Below, piece after piece: positions 43,946 through 52,269 of a DNA stretch of 64,000 bases. The position numbers and the translations under genes were made by a program. Below the pieces are notes generated by a model, which saw nothing but the letters and a program-made list of their open reading frames with translations, was not told the origin of the DNA and searched no databases. Source of the DNA: CALAED01 sp035765195 (lineage in GTDB: Bacteria > Actinomycetota > Actinomycetes > Streptosporangiales > Streptosporangiaceae); NCBI GenBank assembly GCA_035765195.1, contig DASTYC010000007.1:392469-456468 (forward strand), given 5' to 3'. Every line of letters starts with the position of its first letter. Positions within the stretch are counted from its first letter, which is position 1.

Positions 43946-44575
43946 GTGACCTACCGCGTCATGCCGACGGCTCAGGTCGACGCGACCGCGGAGCTCGGTG
44001 CGGGCACCACGGTGTGGGAGCTGGCGCAGATCCGCGAGCACGCGCGGCTGGGCGCCGGCTGCGTCGTGGGGCGCGGCGCGTATGTCGGCGCCGGGGTGCG
44101 GATCGGCGACAACGTCAAGCTGCAGAACTACGCGCTGGTGTACGAGCCGGCGACGCTCGGCGACGGCGTCTTCGTCGGGCCGGCCGTGGTGCTCACCAAC
44201 GATCACAATCCCCGGTCGGTCGATCCGGACGGCAGGCCGAAACGCGGCGGCGACTGGGAGCCGGTCGCCGTCACCGTCGAGGCCGGCGCGTCGCTCGGCG
44301 CCAGGTCCGTGTGCGTGGCGCCGGTGCGGATCGGCCGCTGGGCCATGGTCGCGGCCGGCGCCGTGGTGATCCGCGACGTCCCCGACTTCGCGCTCGTCGC
44401 GGGCGTGCCCGCGCGCCGGATCGGCTGGGTCGGCCGGGCCGGGGTACGCCTCGCCGAAGGCGCGGGCGAGCCCGGCGTATGGACGTGCCCGCGAACGGGG
44501 GCGCGCTATGCCGAGTTCCCCGCCGACTCCCCCGGCCGGGGCACGTCGCTCACCGAGATCGTCCCCGCCGGCTGA
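43946..44575 (+). CDS. wbpD: Hexapeptide-repeat N-acetyltransferase, WbpD/WlbB-like
   Basis: A 209-residue left-handed beta-helix enzyme predicted to acetylate the 3-amino group of UDP-GlcNAc3NA-uronate. Coils such as IREHARLGAGCVVGRGAYVG run from about 28 to 160, with the active-site loop VVLTNDHNPRSV (His/Asn) typical of WbpD-like acetyltransferases. The open frame runs upstream to 43562 inside the epimerase in another frame; the GTG at 43946 with GGAGG seven bases before it is the real start. It converges on the dehydrogenase gene 33 bp away. Confidence 0.9.
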   Translation: MTYRVMPTAQVDATAELGAGTTVWELAQIREHARLGAGCVVGRGAYVGAGVRIGDNVKLQNYALVYEPATLGDGVFVGPAVVLTNDHNPRSVDPDGRPKRGGDWEPVAVTVEAGASLGARSVCVAPVRIGRWAMVAAGAVVIRDVPDFALVAGVPARRIGWVGRAGVRLAEGAGEPGVWTCPRTGARYAEFPADSPGRGTSLTEIVPAG

Positions 44576-44608
44576 CCGCACGCCGGCACCCGCCCGGCCG
44601 CCCGCCCG

Positions 44609-45901
44609 CTACCGATCGCCCCCGCCGATGACGACGCGGCGGACGCCGGTCCACCGGGCGGGGTCGGTCACGCGGCGCCCGTCCACAAGCACGCGTACCC
44701 CGGGCAGGTCGGCGGCGCCGAGCTGCCGGTACTCGGCATGGTCGGCCTGCACGATGGCGGCGGTGACCGGTTCGCCGCCGTGGCCGGGCAGGCCGAGCGC
44801 GGCAAGCTCGGTCGCGCTGTACAGCGGATCGGACACGTACGGGACCGCGCCTCGCTCGCGCAGCGCCGCGACGAGGGGAAAGACCCCCGAAAAGGCGGTC
44901 TCCTTGACCTCGCCCCGGTACGCCGCGCCCAGGACGAGCACGCCGGCGCCGGTCAGCTCGCCGTAGGCGGCGGCCAGCAGTTCCACCCCGTACCGGGGCA
45001 TGTCCGCGTTGGCCGCGCGGGCGGCCCGGACCACGGTCGCGGCGGGATCGTTCCACAGGTACATCTGCGGATAGACCGGGATGCAATGCCCGCCGACCGC
45101 GATGCCGGGGCGGTGGAGGTGGCTGTACGGCTGGCTGTTGCACGCCTCGATCACCTGGGTGATGTCCACCCCGACCGTGTCGGCGTAGCGCGCGAACTGG
45201 TTGGCCAGCCCGATGTTGACGTCGCGATACGTCGTCTCGGCCAGCTTGGCGAGTTCGGCGGCCTCGGCCGACCCGAGGTCCCAGACGCCGTTGGGACGGG
45301 GCAGGCCGGGGCGGTCGTCGAAGTCCAGCACCGCCTCGTAGAACGCCGTCCCCCGGCGCCCCGACGCCGCGTCGATGCCGCCCACCAGCTTCGGGTAGCG
45401 GCGCAGATCGGCGAAGACCCGTCCGGTCAGCACCCGCTCCGGGCTGAATACGACGTGGAAGTCGTCGCCCGCCGCCAGCCCCGAGCCCCGCGCCAGCATC
45501 GGCGCCCATCGGGTTCGCGTGGTGCCGACGGGCAGGGTCGTCTCATAGCTCACCAGCGCACCCCGGCGCAGGCCCGCCGCTATCGCCCGGGTCGCGGCGT
45601 CCAGCCACCCGAAGTCGGGGACGCCGTCCGCGTCGACATACAGCGGCACGACGACCACGACCGCCTCCGATCGCGCGACCGCGGCCACGGTGTCGGTGGT
45701 CGCCGACAGCAGCCCGGAGGTGACGGCGTCCTTCAGCCGCACGTCCAGGTCGGCCTCGCCGGGGAACGGCGCCACCCCGTCGTTGACCAGCGCGACGACC
45801 CGCCCGTCGGTGTCGGCGCCGACGACCCGGTGTCCCTTGGCGGCGAACTGCACGGCCAGCGGCAGGCCGATCTTGCCGAGCGCCACCACACAGATCCTCA
45901 T
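44609..45901 (-). CDS. wbpA: UDP-N-acetyl-hexosamine 6-dehydrogenase, WbpA-like
   Basis: NAD-dependent four-electron oxidation of C6 to the uronic acid. The 430-residue protein has the N-terminal Rossmann motif VALGKIGLPLAVQFAAKGH, the catalytic Lys/Asn region LAKLAETTYRDVNIGLAN, the nucleophilic Cys in VGGHCIPVYPQ (about residue 265) and the C-terminal UDP-binding domain (VLGAAYRGEVKETAFSG). UDP-GlcNAc versus UDP-ManNAc specificity is inferred from context. The ATG overlaps the stop of the upstream fused glycosyltransferase in ATGA and has a GGAGGAGG site. Confidence 0.92.
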   Translation of the reverse strand: MRICVVALGKIGLPLAVQFAAKGHRVVGADTDGRVVALVNDGVAPFPGEADLDVRLKDAVTSGLLSATTDTVAAVARSEAVVVVVPLYVDADGVPDFGWLDAATRAIAAGLRRGALVSYETTLPVGTTRTRWAPMLARGSGLAAGDDFHVVFSPERVLTGRVFADLRRYPKLVGGIDAASGRRGTAFYEAVLDFDDRPGLPRPNGVWDLGSAEAAELAKLAETTYRDVNIGLANQFARYADTVGVDITQVIEACNSQPYSHLHRPGIAVGGHCIPVYPQMYLWNDPAATVVRAARAANADMPRYGVELLAAAYGELTGAGVLVLGAAYRGEVKETAFSGVFPLVAALRERGAVPYVSDPLYSATELAALGLPGHGGEPVTAAIVQADHAEYRQLGAADLPGVRVLVDGRRVTDPARWTGVRRVVIGGGDR

Positions 45902-48900
45902 GGTCGCCTCCTCCGCTCCGCTCGCCCGTCCGGCGTGCCGTGCCCGCTTGGTCGCCCGGAACGGGCCATGGCGGCGGTGACCAGGCGCCGGAGCCGGTAC
46001 GTGACGCTCCGCGTCGGGCGCAGCGGGGCCACGACGATCACCAGCGGGCCGTGTTCGCCGCCCTTGGGACGGAACCGATAGAGGCGGCCCCGGCGCCACG
46101 TCCGGGCGGCCGCGACCGGCCCGCCCGCGGCCAGCGGGGCCGTGTGGGCCTCCCCCGCCACCATCACCTGCAGCCGAACCGCCAGCCGCCGCCACCCCGC
46201 GCCGGCGCCGACGCCGACGCCCGCGCGATATGCCGCCACCAGCGAGTCGAGCGGGATCAGGGCATGGATGTCGATGCCCGTCCCATCGGCCGCCGGCTCT
46301 CGGGTGACCCACGGCGCCGGTACCGCGACCGGGTGTCCGTGTCCGTGTCCGGTCCGGCGGCGGGCGCCGGCCCCCTTCGTGCCGCCGCTCAGCGGCACGA
46401 TCACGACCTGCACGACGTCCGGGTCGAGCGCGCCCGCGCCGGCCAGGGCGGCCCGCGCGCCGACCGACAGGACCTGCCTGCCGGCCTCGTCCCGGTCCCA
46501 GCGGACCGATGACGTCTCGACGACGCCGGCGATGCGGCTCGGCAGGTCCGCGGTGATCCGATAGCACTCGTCGGGGATGGACGTCCGTTTGTCGCGGAAG
46601 CCCGGATAGCGGGCGAAGGCCGCCTCGGCCGTCACGACGATCGGCGGCGCGCCGCCGGCCGCCGCATCCTCGCGGATGACCGCGCACAAGGTGTCCACCG
46701 CTCCCTGCTGTGCCAGGCACAGGCGAGTCCGGCGGCCGGTGTCGAGGCCGTCTTTGATGGCGGCGGTGAGATGGCGATCGGCCAGCCGCCCGATGCTCTC
46801 GCATACGTGCTCCTGGGTGTCCCGATCGAGGTCGAGGAAGTCCGGGCCGAGCAGGCTGGCCAGCTCCCAGCGGAAATGCACCCGCAGGAGCTTGTCGCGC
46901 CGCGGGCCCGGCTCGATGCGCGACGCCTTGAACTCGATGAGCTTCGCCGCGCAGGCGAGCCTGCCGGTGCACGTCGTGCGGTAGGTGATGTTGCCGTCGT
47001 CCGCACGCCGCACCGCGTAGTAGTAGTTGTAGTCGGCGAGCACCGAAATCCGCTTCGCGTGCAGGCATGCCTCGAAGGTGAAGTGCTGGTCCGCGCCGAC
47101 CGGCATGTCCTCGGGGTAGCGCACCCCGTGGCGCTCGATGAGTTCGCGCCGGAAGAGCTTGCAGTTGTTCAGCGTCCACGGGAGCGCCGAGTCGTACAGG
47201 CTGACATCGGGATCGCTGGTCGCGTAGAGCGCCGGGTGGATCCGCCGGCCGCCCGCGCCCACCATCTTGCCCGCGACCACATCGGAGCCGTAGTGGTCGG
47301 CCGCGGCGACCAGCCGGTCGAGCGCCTCGACGCCCAGATAGTCGTCCGAGCCGACAAAGTAGACATAGCGGCCGGTCGCGGCGTCCAGCGCCCGGTTGTA
47401 CGGGCCGGCCGGCCCGCCGGAGTTGCTCTGGTGGATCACCCGGACGACGCCGGGGTACAGCTCGGCGTAGCGGTCGAGTTCCTTGCCGCTTCCGTCGCCG
47501 GAGCCGTCGTCCACGGCGATGATCTCCATACGGTCCAGGCCGATGGTCTGCTGGACGAGCGAGGTCATACAGGCATCGAGGTACGGCATCGAGTTGTACA
47601 CCGCGACGACCACGCTGACGTCGGGACCGTCGGCGGGTGCGACCGGCGCCGGCCGCGGCGGCAGGTCCGGCCGCAGCCGGGTGTAGACGCCGTCGAGGAT
47701 GTCGGCCTGGACCTCCCACGTCCACCCCTCGAGCAGGCCCGGGGTTTCGTACGCGGCGCGATAGCGCTCGGGCGCGGCGAGCACCGCCCGCACCGCGCGC
47801 ACGAAGTCGTCCACGTTCCCGGCCGCGAAGACCTCGCCCTGTCCGGTCGATCGCGTGGCGGCGGCGATGGTCCGCACGTCGCTGACGACGAGCGGCAGCC
47901 GCGCGTGAGAGTACTCGAAGAACTTGGTGTTGAGGGCGATCTCGTGGTTCGGGTAGTGCAGGAACGAGATGACCCCGGCGTCGGCCGCGGCGATGAACGG
48001 CACGACCTCGTCGTAGGGCACGTAGGGCACGACGTGCACGCGGTCGCCGACCCCGAGTCCCGCTGCCCTGCGGCGCAGCCGGCGCATGTACGGCGCGTTG
48101 GGGCGCCCCACGACGAACGCGACGTGCACCTCCTCGAGCCACGGCAGGGCCTCGACCATGATGTCCAGGCCGCGCTCCGGCCCCACCGAGCCGCTGTAGA
48201 CCACAAGCGGAACATCTGGCCCGATGCCGCACAATTCACGCAGATCGCTGGTCGGGCCGTCATGGTCGCGCGCCGTCTCCGGCGCGTTGAGCACGACGGC
48301 GGGCCGCTCGGGCAGCCCGTACTCCGCGACGAGCAGATCGGCGAGCGTCTCCGAGACCGTCACCACCGCGTCGGCGTACGGCACGTACTCGCGTTCGTAC
48401 GCGCACTGGGCCGGGTGCCAGCGAGGGTGGTCGCTGTAGGGCTTGATGCCCGGCAGGAACTCGTGGGCGTCCCAGACCAGCTTGGCGGGGTGTCCCCGCG
48501 CGCGAGCGCGCAGCGCGGCCCGCGCGCCGACACCGATCATGCGGAAGTCGTGGGCGTGGATCAGGTCGGGCCGCAGCTCGTCGATGACCCAGCCGTACGC
48601 GACCTCGTGGTCCCACAGGTGCGGGTCGAACCTGCGCCAGCAGCGGTCGCCCATGACGGTGCGCCAGAACCAGGTGGTGAACCGGTCGAGCGGAGCGTCC
48701 ATCGCGGCCCGCTTGCGCTGCAGCGCGTCGGTCTGCCGTGCGCGCAGCGCGACCCACGCGCCCAACGCCCTGACGTAGCAGCGCAGGACGAACAACGCGG
48801 CCTGGCCGGCCCGCGCGAGCACGCGGGACGCGCCGCCCGGGCGGGCCGCCAGGCCGAGGGCCAGATGGTGGTGGTACAGGTCCGTCCGCCATGCCTTGAC

Positions 48901-49224
48901 GCGCTGCCTGCGGTAGGCGGCGTGCGGGCCGGGAGGGTAGGCCAGCGGGTTGCGCAGCACGGCGCGCCGGGCCTCGTAACGAGGCCGCCAGAGCAGCCCG
49001 CGGACGGGGATCAGCCGGACCTCCGCGTCGCCGAGGCGCCAGGTCACCCGCCTGCGGCCGGGCGCCTTGCCGAGCAGCACGACGTCCCAGCCGGCGGCCG
49101 CGGCCGAGCGGGCGGCCTTTTGCACCCTGGAGTCGCCCTTGACCCCGTTGTCCACGAGCATGACGACCCGGCCGCGGGGGCGGCGGCGGCCGACGCGGCA
49201 GAGGTAGGCACTCCCGTCAGACAT
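45898..49224 (-). CDS. Bifunctional GT4-GT2 fused glycosyltransferase
   Basis: A 1108-residue two-enzyme fusion. Residues about 18-510 are a GT4 GT-B domain (VVMLVDNGVKGDSRVQKAA, LIHAHDFRMIG, NHEIALNTKFFEYSHARLP), paralogous to the separate GT4 at 41063-42664. Residues about 535-745 are a GT2 GT-A domain (VSVVVAVYNSMPYLDA, IIAVDDGSGDGSG, metal motif VGSDDY, GADQHFTFEA). A 350-residue C-terminal region resembles the accessory beta-domains that follow GT2 domains in teichoic-acid-type polymerases, but its function is unknown. It may add two sugars of the repeat in succession. It overlaps the Gfo/Idh gene by 8 bp and wbpA by 4 bp. Confidence 0.9.
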   Translation of the reverse strand: MSDGSAYLCRVGRRRPRGRVVMLVDNGVKGDSRVQKAARSAAAAGWDVVLLGKAPGRRRVTWRLGDAEVRLIPVRGLLWRPRYEARRAVLRNPLAYPPGPHAAYRRQRVKAWRTDLYHHHLALGLAARPGGASRVLARAGQAALFVLRCYVRALGAWVALRARQTDALQRKRAAMDAPLDRFTTWFWRTVMGDRCWRRFDPHLWDHEVAYGWVIDELRPDLIHAHDFRMIGVGARAALRARARGHPAKLVWDAHEFLPGIKPYSDHPRWHPAQCAYEREYVPYADAVVTVSETLADLLVAEYGLPERPAVVLNAPETARDHDGPTSDLRELCGIGPDVPLVVYSGSVGPERGLDIMVEALPWLEEVHVAFVVGRPNAPYMRRLRRRAAGLGVGDRVHVVPYVPYDEVVPFIAAADAGVISFLHYPNHEIALNTKFFEYSHARLPLVVSDVRTIAAATRSTGQGEVFAAGNVDDFVRAVRAVLAAPERYRAAYETPGLLEGWTWEVQADILDGVYTRLRPDLPPRPAPVAPADGPDVSVVVAVYNSMPYLDACMTSLVQQTIGLDRMEIIAVDDGSGDGSGKELDRYAELYPGVVRVIHQSNSGGPAGPYNRALDAATGRYVYFVGSDDYLGVEALDRLVAAADHYGSDVVAGKMVGAGGRRIHPALYATSDPDVSLYDSALPWTLNNCKLFRRELIERHGVRYPEDMPVGADQHFTFEACLHAKRISVLADYNYYYAVRRADDGNITYRTTCTGRLACAAKLIEFKASRIEPGPRRDKLLRVHFRWELASLLGPDFLDLDRDTQEHVCESIGRLADRHLTAAIKDGLDTGRRTRLCLAQQGAVDTLCAVIREDAAAGGAPPIVVTAEAAFARYPGFRDKRTSIPDECYRITADLPSRIAGVVETSSVRWDRDEAGRQVLSVGARAALAGAGALDPDVVQVVIVPLSGGTKGAGARRRTGHGHGHPVAVPAPWVTREPAADGTGIDIHALIPLDSLVAAYRAGVGVGAGAGWRRLAVRLQVMVAGEAHTAPLAAGGPVAAARTWRRGRLYRFRPKGGEHGPLVIVVAPLRPTRSVTYRLRRLVTAAMARSGRPSGHGTPDGRAERRRRP

Positions 49225-50332
49225 GCAGCACCTCTTGGGTTCCGTCGATGGCGGCGCCGGGCGGCGGAACGGCGACCGTGACGCCCCGTTCGGCCGACTC
49301 CAACACGGCCGTCGAGACCTCGGCCGCGCGCAGTCCCTGCCGCAGCGTCACCACATCGCCGGCACCGGCGGCGGCACCCGCGGCGTCGCCCGCCGCTTCG
49401 TCCGCGGCTTCGTCCGCCCCTTGGATCTGGCCGGCGACCTGGCCGGCGCCGGCCAGCACCGCGTCGCGGAACCGCTCGTGCTCGACGAGGAGCGGCTCGC
49501 GTTTGGGGATGGCGTAGCGGATCATGTCGCCTTCTGACACGCCGCGGAACGCGCGCAGCGCCTCCCACTCGGTGTCCCAGGCGCCGTTGGCGTAGAAGGT
49601 GAGGTCGGCGGTGAGGGTGTCGGCGACGAAGCAGCCCAGCTCGCCGGTGACCACGGTGGATCGCTCCTTGAGCGGGCTCAGCCAGTTGACCAGGTGGCTC
49701 ACCATCACCCCGCCGGCGAGCTGGCCGACGACGGCGACCATGTCCTCGTGCGGCCGGCCGCTCTTGGACACCGTCCTGGCCGACACCGAGACGTACTCCT
49801 GGCCGGTCACCCAGCTAGTGAGGTCGATGTCGTGGGTGGCGAGATCCATGACCACGCCGACGTCGCTGATGCGGTGCGGGAACGGGCCCTGCCGGCGCGT
49901 CACGACCTGGAACACCTCCCCCAGCGCGCCCGCCTCGAGCCTGGCGCGCAGGCTCTGCAGCGCCGGGTTGTACCTCTCGATGTGCCCGACGGCGGCGACC
50001 AGGCCGGCCGCCTCGAACGCGGCCACCAGCCGCGCCGCCGCCTGCACCGAGTGGGCGAGCGGCTTTTCGATCAGCGTGCAGATGCCGGCGTCCGCCAGCC
50101 GCAGGCCGATCTCCTCGTGCAGGGCGGTCGGACAGGCCACGACCGCGTAGTCGATGCCCAGCGCGAGCAGCTCCGGCAGGGTCTTGACCACGGGCGCGCC
50201 GCGCGCCGCCCGGCCTGACGAGGCCGCGGGATCCAGCACCCCGGCCAGCTCGACGCCGGCCAATTCAGATAGGACCCGGGCGTGGTTGCGGCCCATCGCC
50301 CCCAGGCCGATCAATCCGGCGCGCAGATTCAT
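49217..50332 (-). CDS. wbpB: Gfo/Idh/MocA-family sugar dehydrogenase, WbpB-like
   Basis: A 371-residue NAD(P)-binding protein. It has the Rossmann start AGLIGLGAMGRNHARVL, the EKP motif in CTLIEKPLAHS and the catalytic-region histidines VVMDLATHDIDL. In the proposed pathway it oxidises C3 of UDP-GlcNAc-uronic acid so that the WbpE-like enzyme can aminate it; the family is broad, so this rests on context. An Ala/Asp/Glu/Gly insert (about 300-330, AADEAAGDAAGAAAG) is unusual. First gene of the wbpB, GT4-GT2, wbpA operon, with an 8-bp overlap. Confidence 0.82.
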   Translation of the reverse strand: MNLRAGLIGLGAMGRNHARVLSELAGVELAGVLDPAASSGRAARGAPVVKTLPELLALGIDYAVVACPTALHEEIGLRLADAGICTLIEKPLAHSVQAAARLVAAFEAAGLVAAVGHIERYNPALQSLRARLEAGALGEVFQVVTRRQGPFPHRISDVGVVMDLATHDIDLTSWVTGQEYVSVSARTVSKSGRPHEDMVAVVGQLAGGVMVSHLVNWLSPLKERSTVVTGELGCFVADTLTADLTFYANGAWDTEWEALRAFRGVSEGDMIRYAIPKREPLLVEHERFRDAVLAGAGQVAGQIQGADEAADEAAGDAAGAAAGAGDVVTLRQGLRAAEVSTAVLESAERGVTVAVPPPGAAIDGTQEVLHV

Positions 50333-50574
50333 CGCGCCACCTCGAGACCGCTCATAGCCGCAACGATCCGCCGAATCTCATCAATCGTTACCCCCCGAAC
50401 CAATGTGCACACTCACCGTAATCGTGCGCCGGTAGCCTAGCGGGCCGGGGTCGGCGTTCGGCCCGCACCTGACCGGCTCTTGGCGATCGCATGGGGCCGC
50501 GGCGGCGCCGACGCGGCAACGGGATCTCCGTTCGTATTGCGTCACCATGGAATTCGCATGGAAATGGCGGCTCC
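50333..50574. promoter_or_regulatory. Divergent promoter region between wbpB and the GT2 gene
   Basis: 242 bases, visibly less GC-rich near 50360-50430 than the flanking genes, which fits promoters in both directions. No paired -35/-10 hexamers stand out clearly enough to name. Confidence 0.3.
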
Positions 50575-52269
50575 ATGGCGTCGCCTTCGGTAAAGAGCGG
50601 CCTTGCCGCGGCAAAGCTTCCGGCGGCCGAAACGGGCGGCGTGGCCGCCGCTGAAATGATGCTCGCCATGCTTATCGACGCCGGCGCGCAGCCCCGCATA
50701 CGTGACAACGACTACGGTGTACTGTCGCCGCCGACGCTGGGCTCCTGGGACCCGAGGCTGTCGGTGAGTGTGGTGATTCCCGCCTATCAGGCGCCGGACA
50801 AGCTGGCGTTGACGCTGGCCGCGCTCGCCGCCCAGTCCTATCCGGCCGAGCTGATCGAAGTGGTGATCGCCGACGACGGCAGCGACCCGCCGTTGCGGCT
50901 GCCCGAGATCCGGCCCGAGCGTACCCGTATCGTGCCGAGCCTCCCGGGCGGCTGGGGCTGCGCGCACGCCTACCGGTCGGGTGCGCTGGTGGCGGACGGT
51001 GACGTGATCGTCCGGCTCGACGCCGATATGGTGACTTTTCGTGATCACGTGGAAGCGCAGGTGCGCTGGCACCATCTCGCCGATCACCTCGTCGTCGTCG
51101 GGCACAAGCGGTTCGTCGACTACCAGCCCGGGATGCTCACTCCCGAGCAGGTGCACGACGCGGTGGCCAGAGGCGACGCGGAGAAGCTGTTCGACATCGA
51201 CGAGAGCAAGGGCCACCCGTTCGAGGCGTTCATCCACAAGACCGACAACCTGCGCGCCGCCGGCGGACACGCCTGCCGGATCTTCACCGGCGCCACGGCC
51301 TCGTATCGCCGCGACTTCTACCACCACGCGGGCGGCGTCGACAGCGAGATGATCCTGGGCGAGGACATCGAGTTCGGCTACCGGCTGGGGCAGGCGGGCG
51401 CCGTGTTCATCCCCGAGCAGGCCAGCAGCAGCTGGCACCTCGGCTGGTCCACCACCATGACCGACCGGGAGCGCGCCACCCGCTACTGCAAGCCGTTCTA
51501 CGCGAACCGCGTGCTGATCCCGCGCAACCGCCGCCCCGACCCCGGCCGGCAGTGGCGGGTACCTGGCGTCCAGGCCGTCGTCGAGGTGACGGACGCCACG
51601 TGGGAGCAGGCGAGGGCGACCGTGAACGGGCTGACGGCGGGGCTCGTGTCCGACGTCCGCATCGACCTCGTCGGACCATGGCCGATGACCCATCCGGGGC
51701 GGCGCCGGCTGCTGGACGACCCGGTGCTCGATCTGCGGCTGATGCGGGAGTGCTTCGGCGACGACGGCCGGATCCGCCTGGTCGAGTCGGTGCGGGAGAC
51801 GGCGTTCCCGACGCCGTATCGGCTTCGCTGCCCGGCCGGCTGGGTGCTCGCGCCGGAGGCGCTGAACCGGCTGATCACGCTGGTCGAGCGCGACGGCTAC
51901 GGGCTCGTCGAAGTCACCATGCCCGGCGTCGGCGGCGCGACCGCCCGCTTCGAGCAGACCCGCGCGTACGCCAGGGCGCGCCGGCTGTGCCGCACCGACG
52001 AGCACATCGACGACGTCGTGCGCGAGCTGTTCGGCGCCCACCAGATCGACGCCGCCGAGGTGGGCATCACCATCCCGCCCGAGGGCACGGAACCCGAACC
52101 GCCGGTCGACTGGCGGACCACGGCCGAGAAATGGCAGGCGGAGGCCGCCAAGTGGCGCGACCAGGCCGGCGCGTTCCGGCGCGAGCTGCGCGCGCTCCAG
52201 GCCAGGTACGACCGCGCCTTCCACCGGCGGGCGCGCAGGAAGCTCCGCCGGGTGCTCAACCGCTCATGA
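50575..52269 (+). CDS. GT2-family glycosyltransferase
   Basis: A 564-residue protein. A GT-A domain (about 60-290) has SVSVVIPAYQAPDKLALTL, VVIADDGSD, the DxD metal site VRLDADMV and the acceptor-side GEDIEFGYRLGQAG, with a C-terminal region ending in a basic coiled-coil-like stretch (EKWQAEAAKWRDQAGAF). It resembles chondroitin-synthase-like and wall-polymer GT2 enzymes. The start at 50575 was chosen over 50491; either is possible since ribosome sites are weak. Its 3' end overlaps, on the opposite strand, the unusually extended methyltransferase frame. Confidence 0.87.
   Translation: MASPSVKSGLAAAKLPAAETGGVAAAEMMLAMLIDAGAQPRIRDNDYGVLSPPTLGSWDPRLSVSVVIPAYQAPDKLALTLAALAAQSYPAELIEVVIADDGSDPPLRLPEIRPERTRIVPSLPGGWGCAHAYRSGALVADGDVIVRLDADMVTFRDHVEAQVRWHHLADHLVVVGHKRFVDYQPGMLTPEQVHDAVARGDAEKLFDIDESKGHPFEAFIHKTDNLRAAGGHACRIFTGATASYRRDFYHHAGGVDSEMILGEDIEFGYRLGQAGAVFIPEQASSSWHLGWSTTMTDRERATRYCKPFYANRVLIPRNRRPDPGRQWRVPGVQAVVEVTDATWEQARATVNGLTAGLVSDVRIDLVGPWPMTHPGRRRLLDDPVLDLRLMRECFGDDGRIRLVESVRETAFPTPYRLRCPAGWVLAPEALNRLITLVERDGYGLVEVTMPGVGGATARFEQTRAYARARRLCRTDEHIDDVVRELFGAHQIDAAEVGITIPPEGTEPEPPVDWRTTAEKWQAEAAKWRDQAGAFRRELRALQARYDRAFHRRARRKLRRVLNRS

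Noticed and set aside
45902..48232. Long N-terminal extension of the WbpA-like frame (1207 codons in all)
   Set aside because: The upstream part is out of frame within the fused glycosyltransferase gene; the real start is the ATG at 45901 with a GGAGGAGG site.
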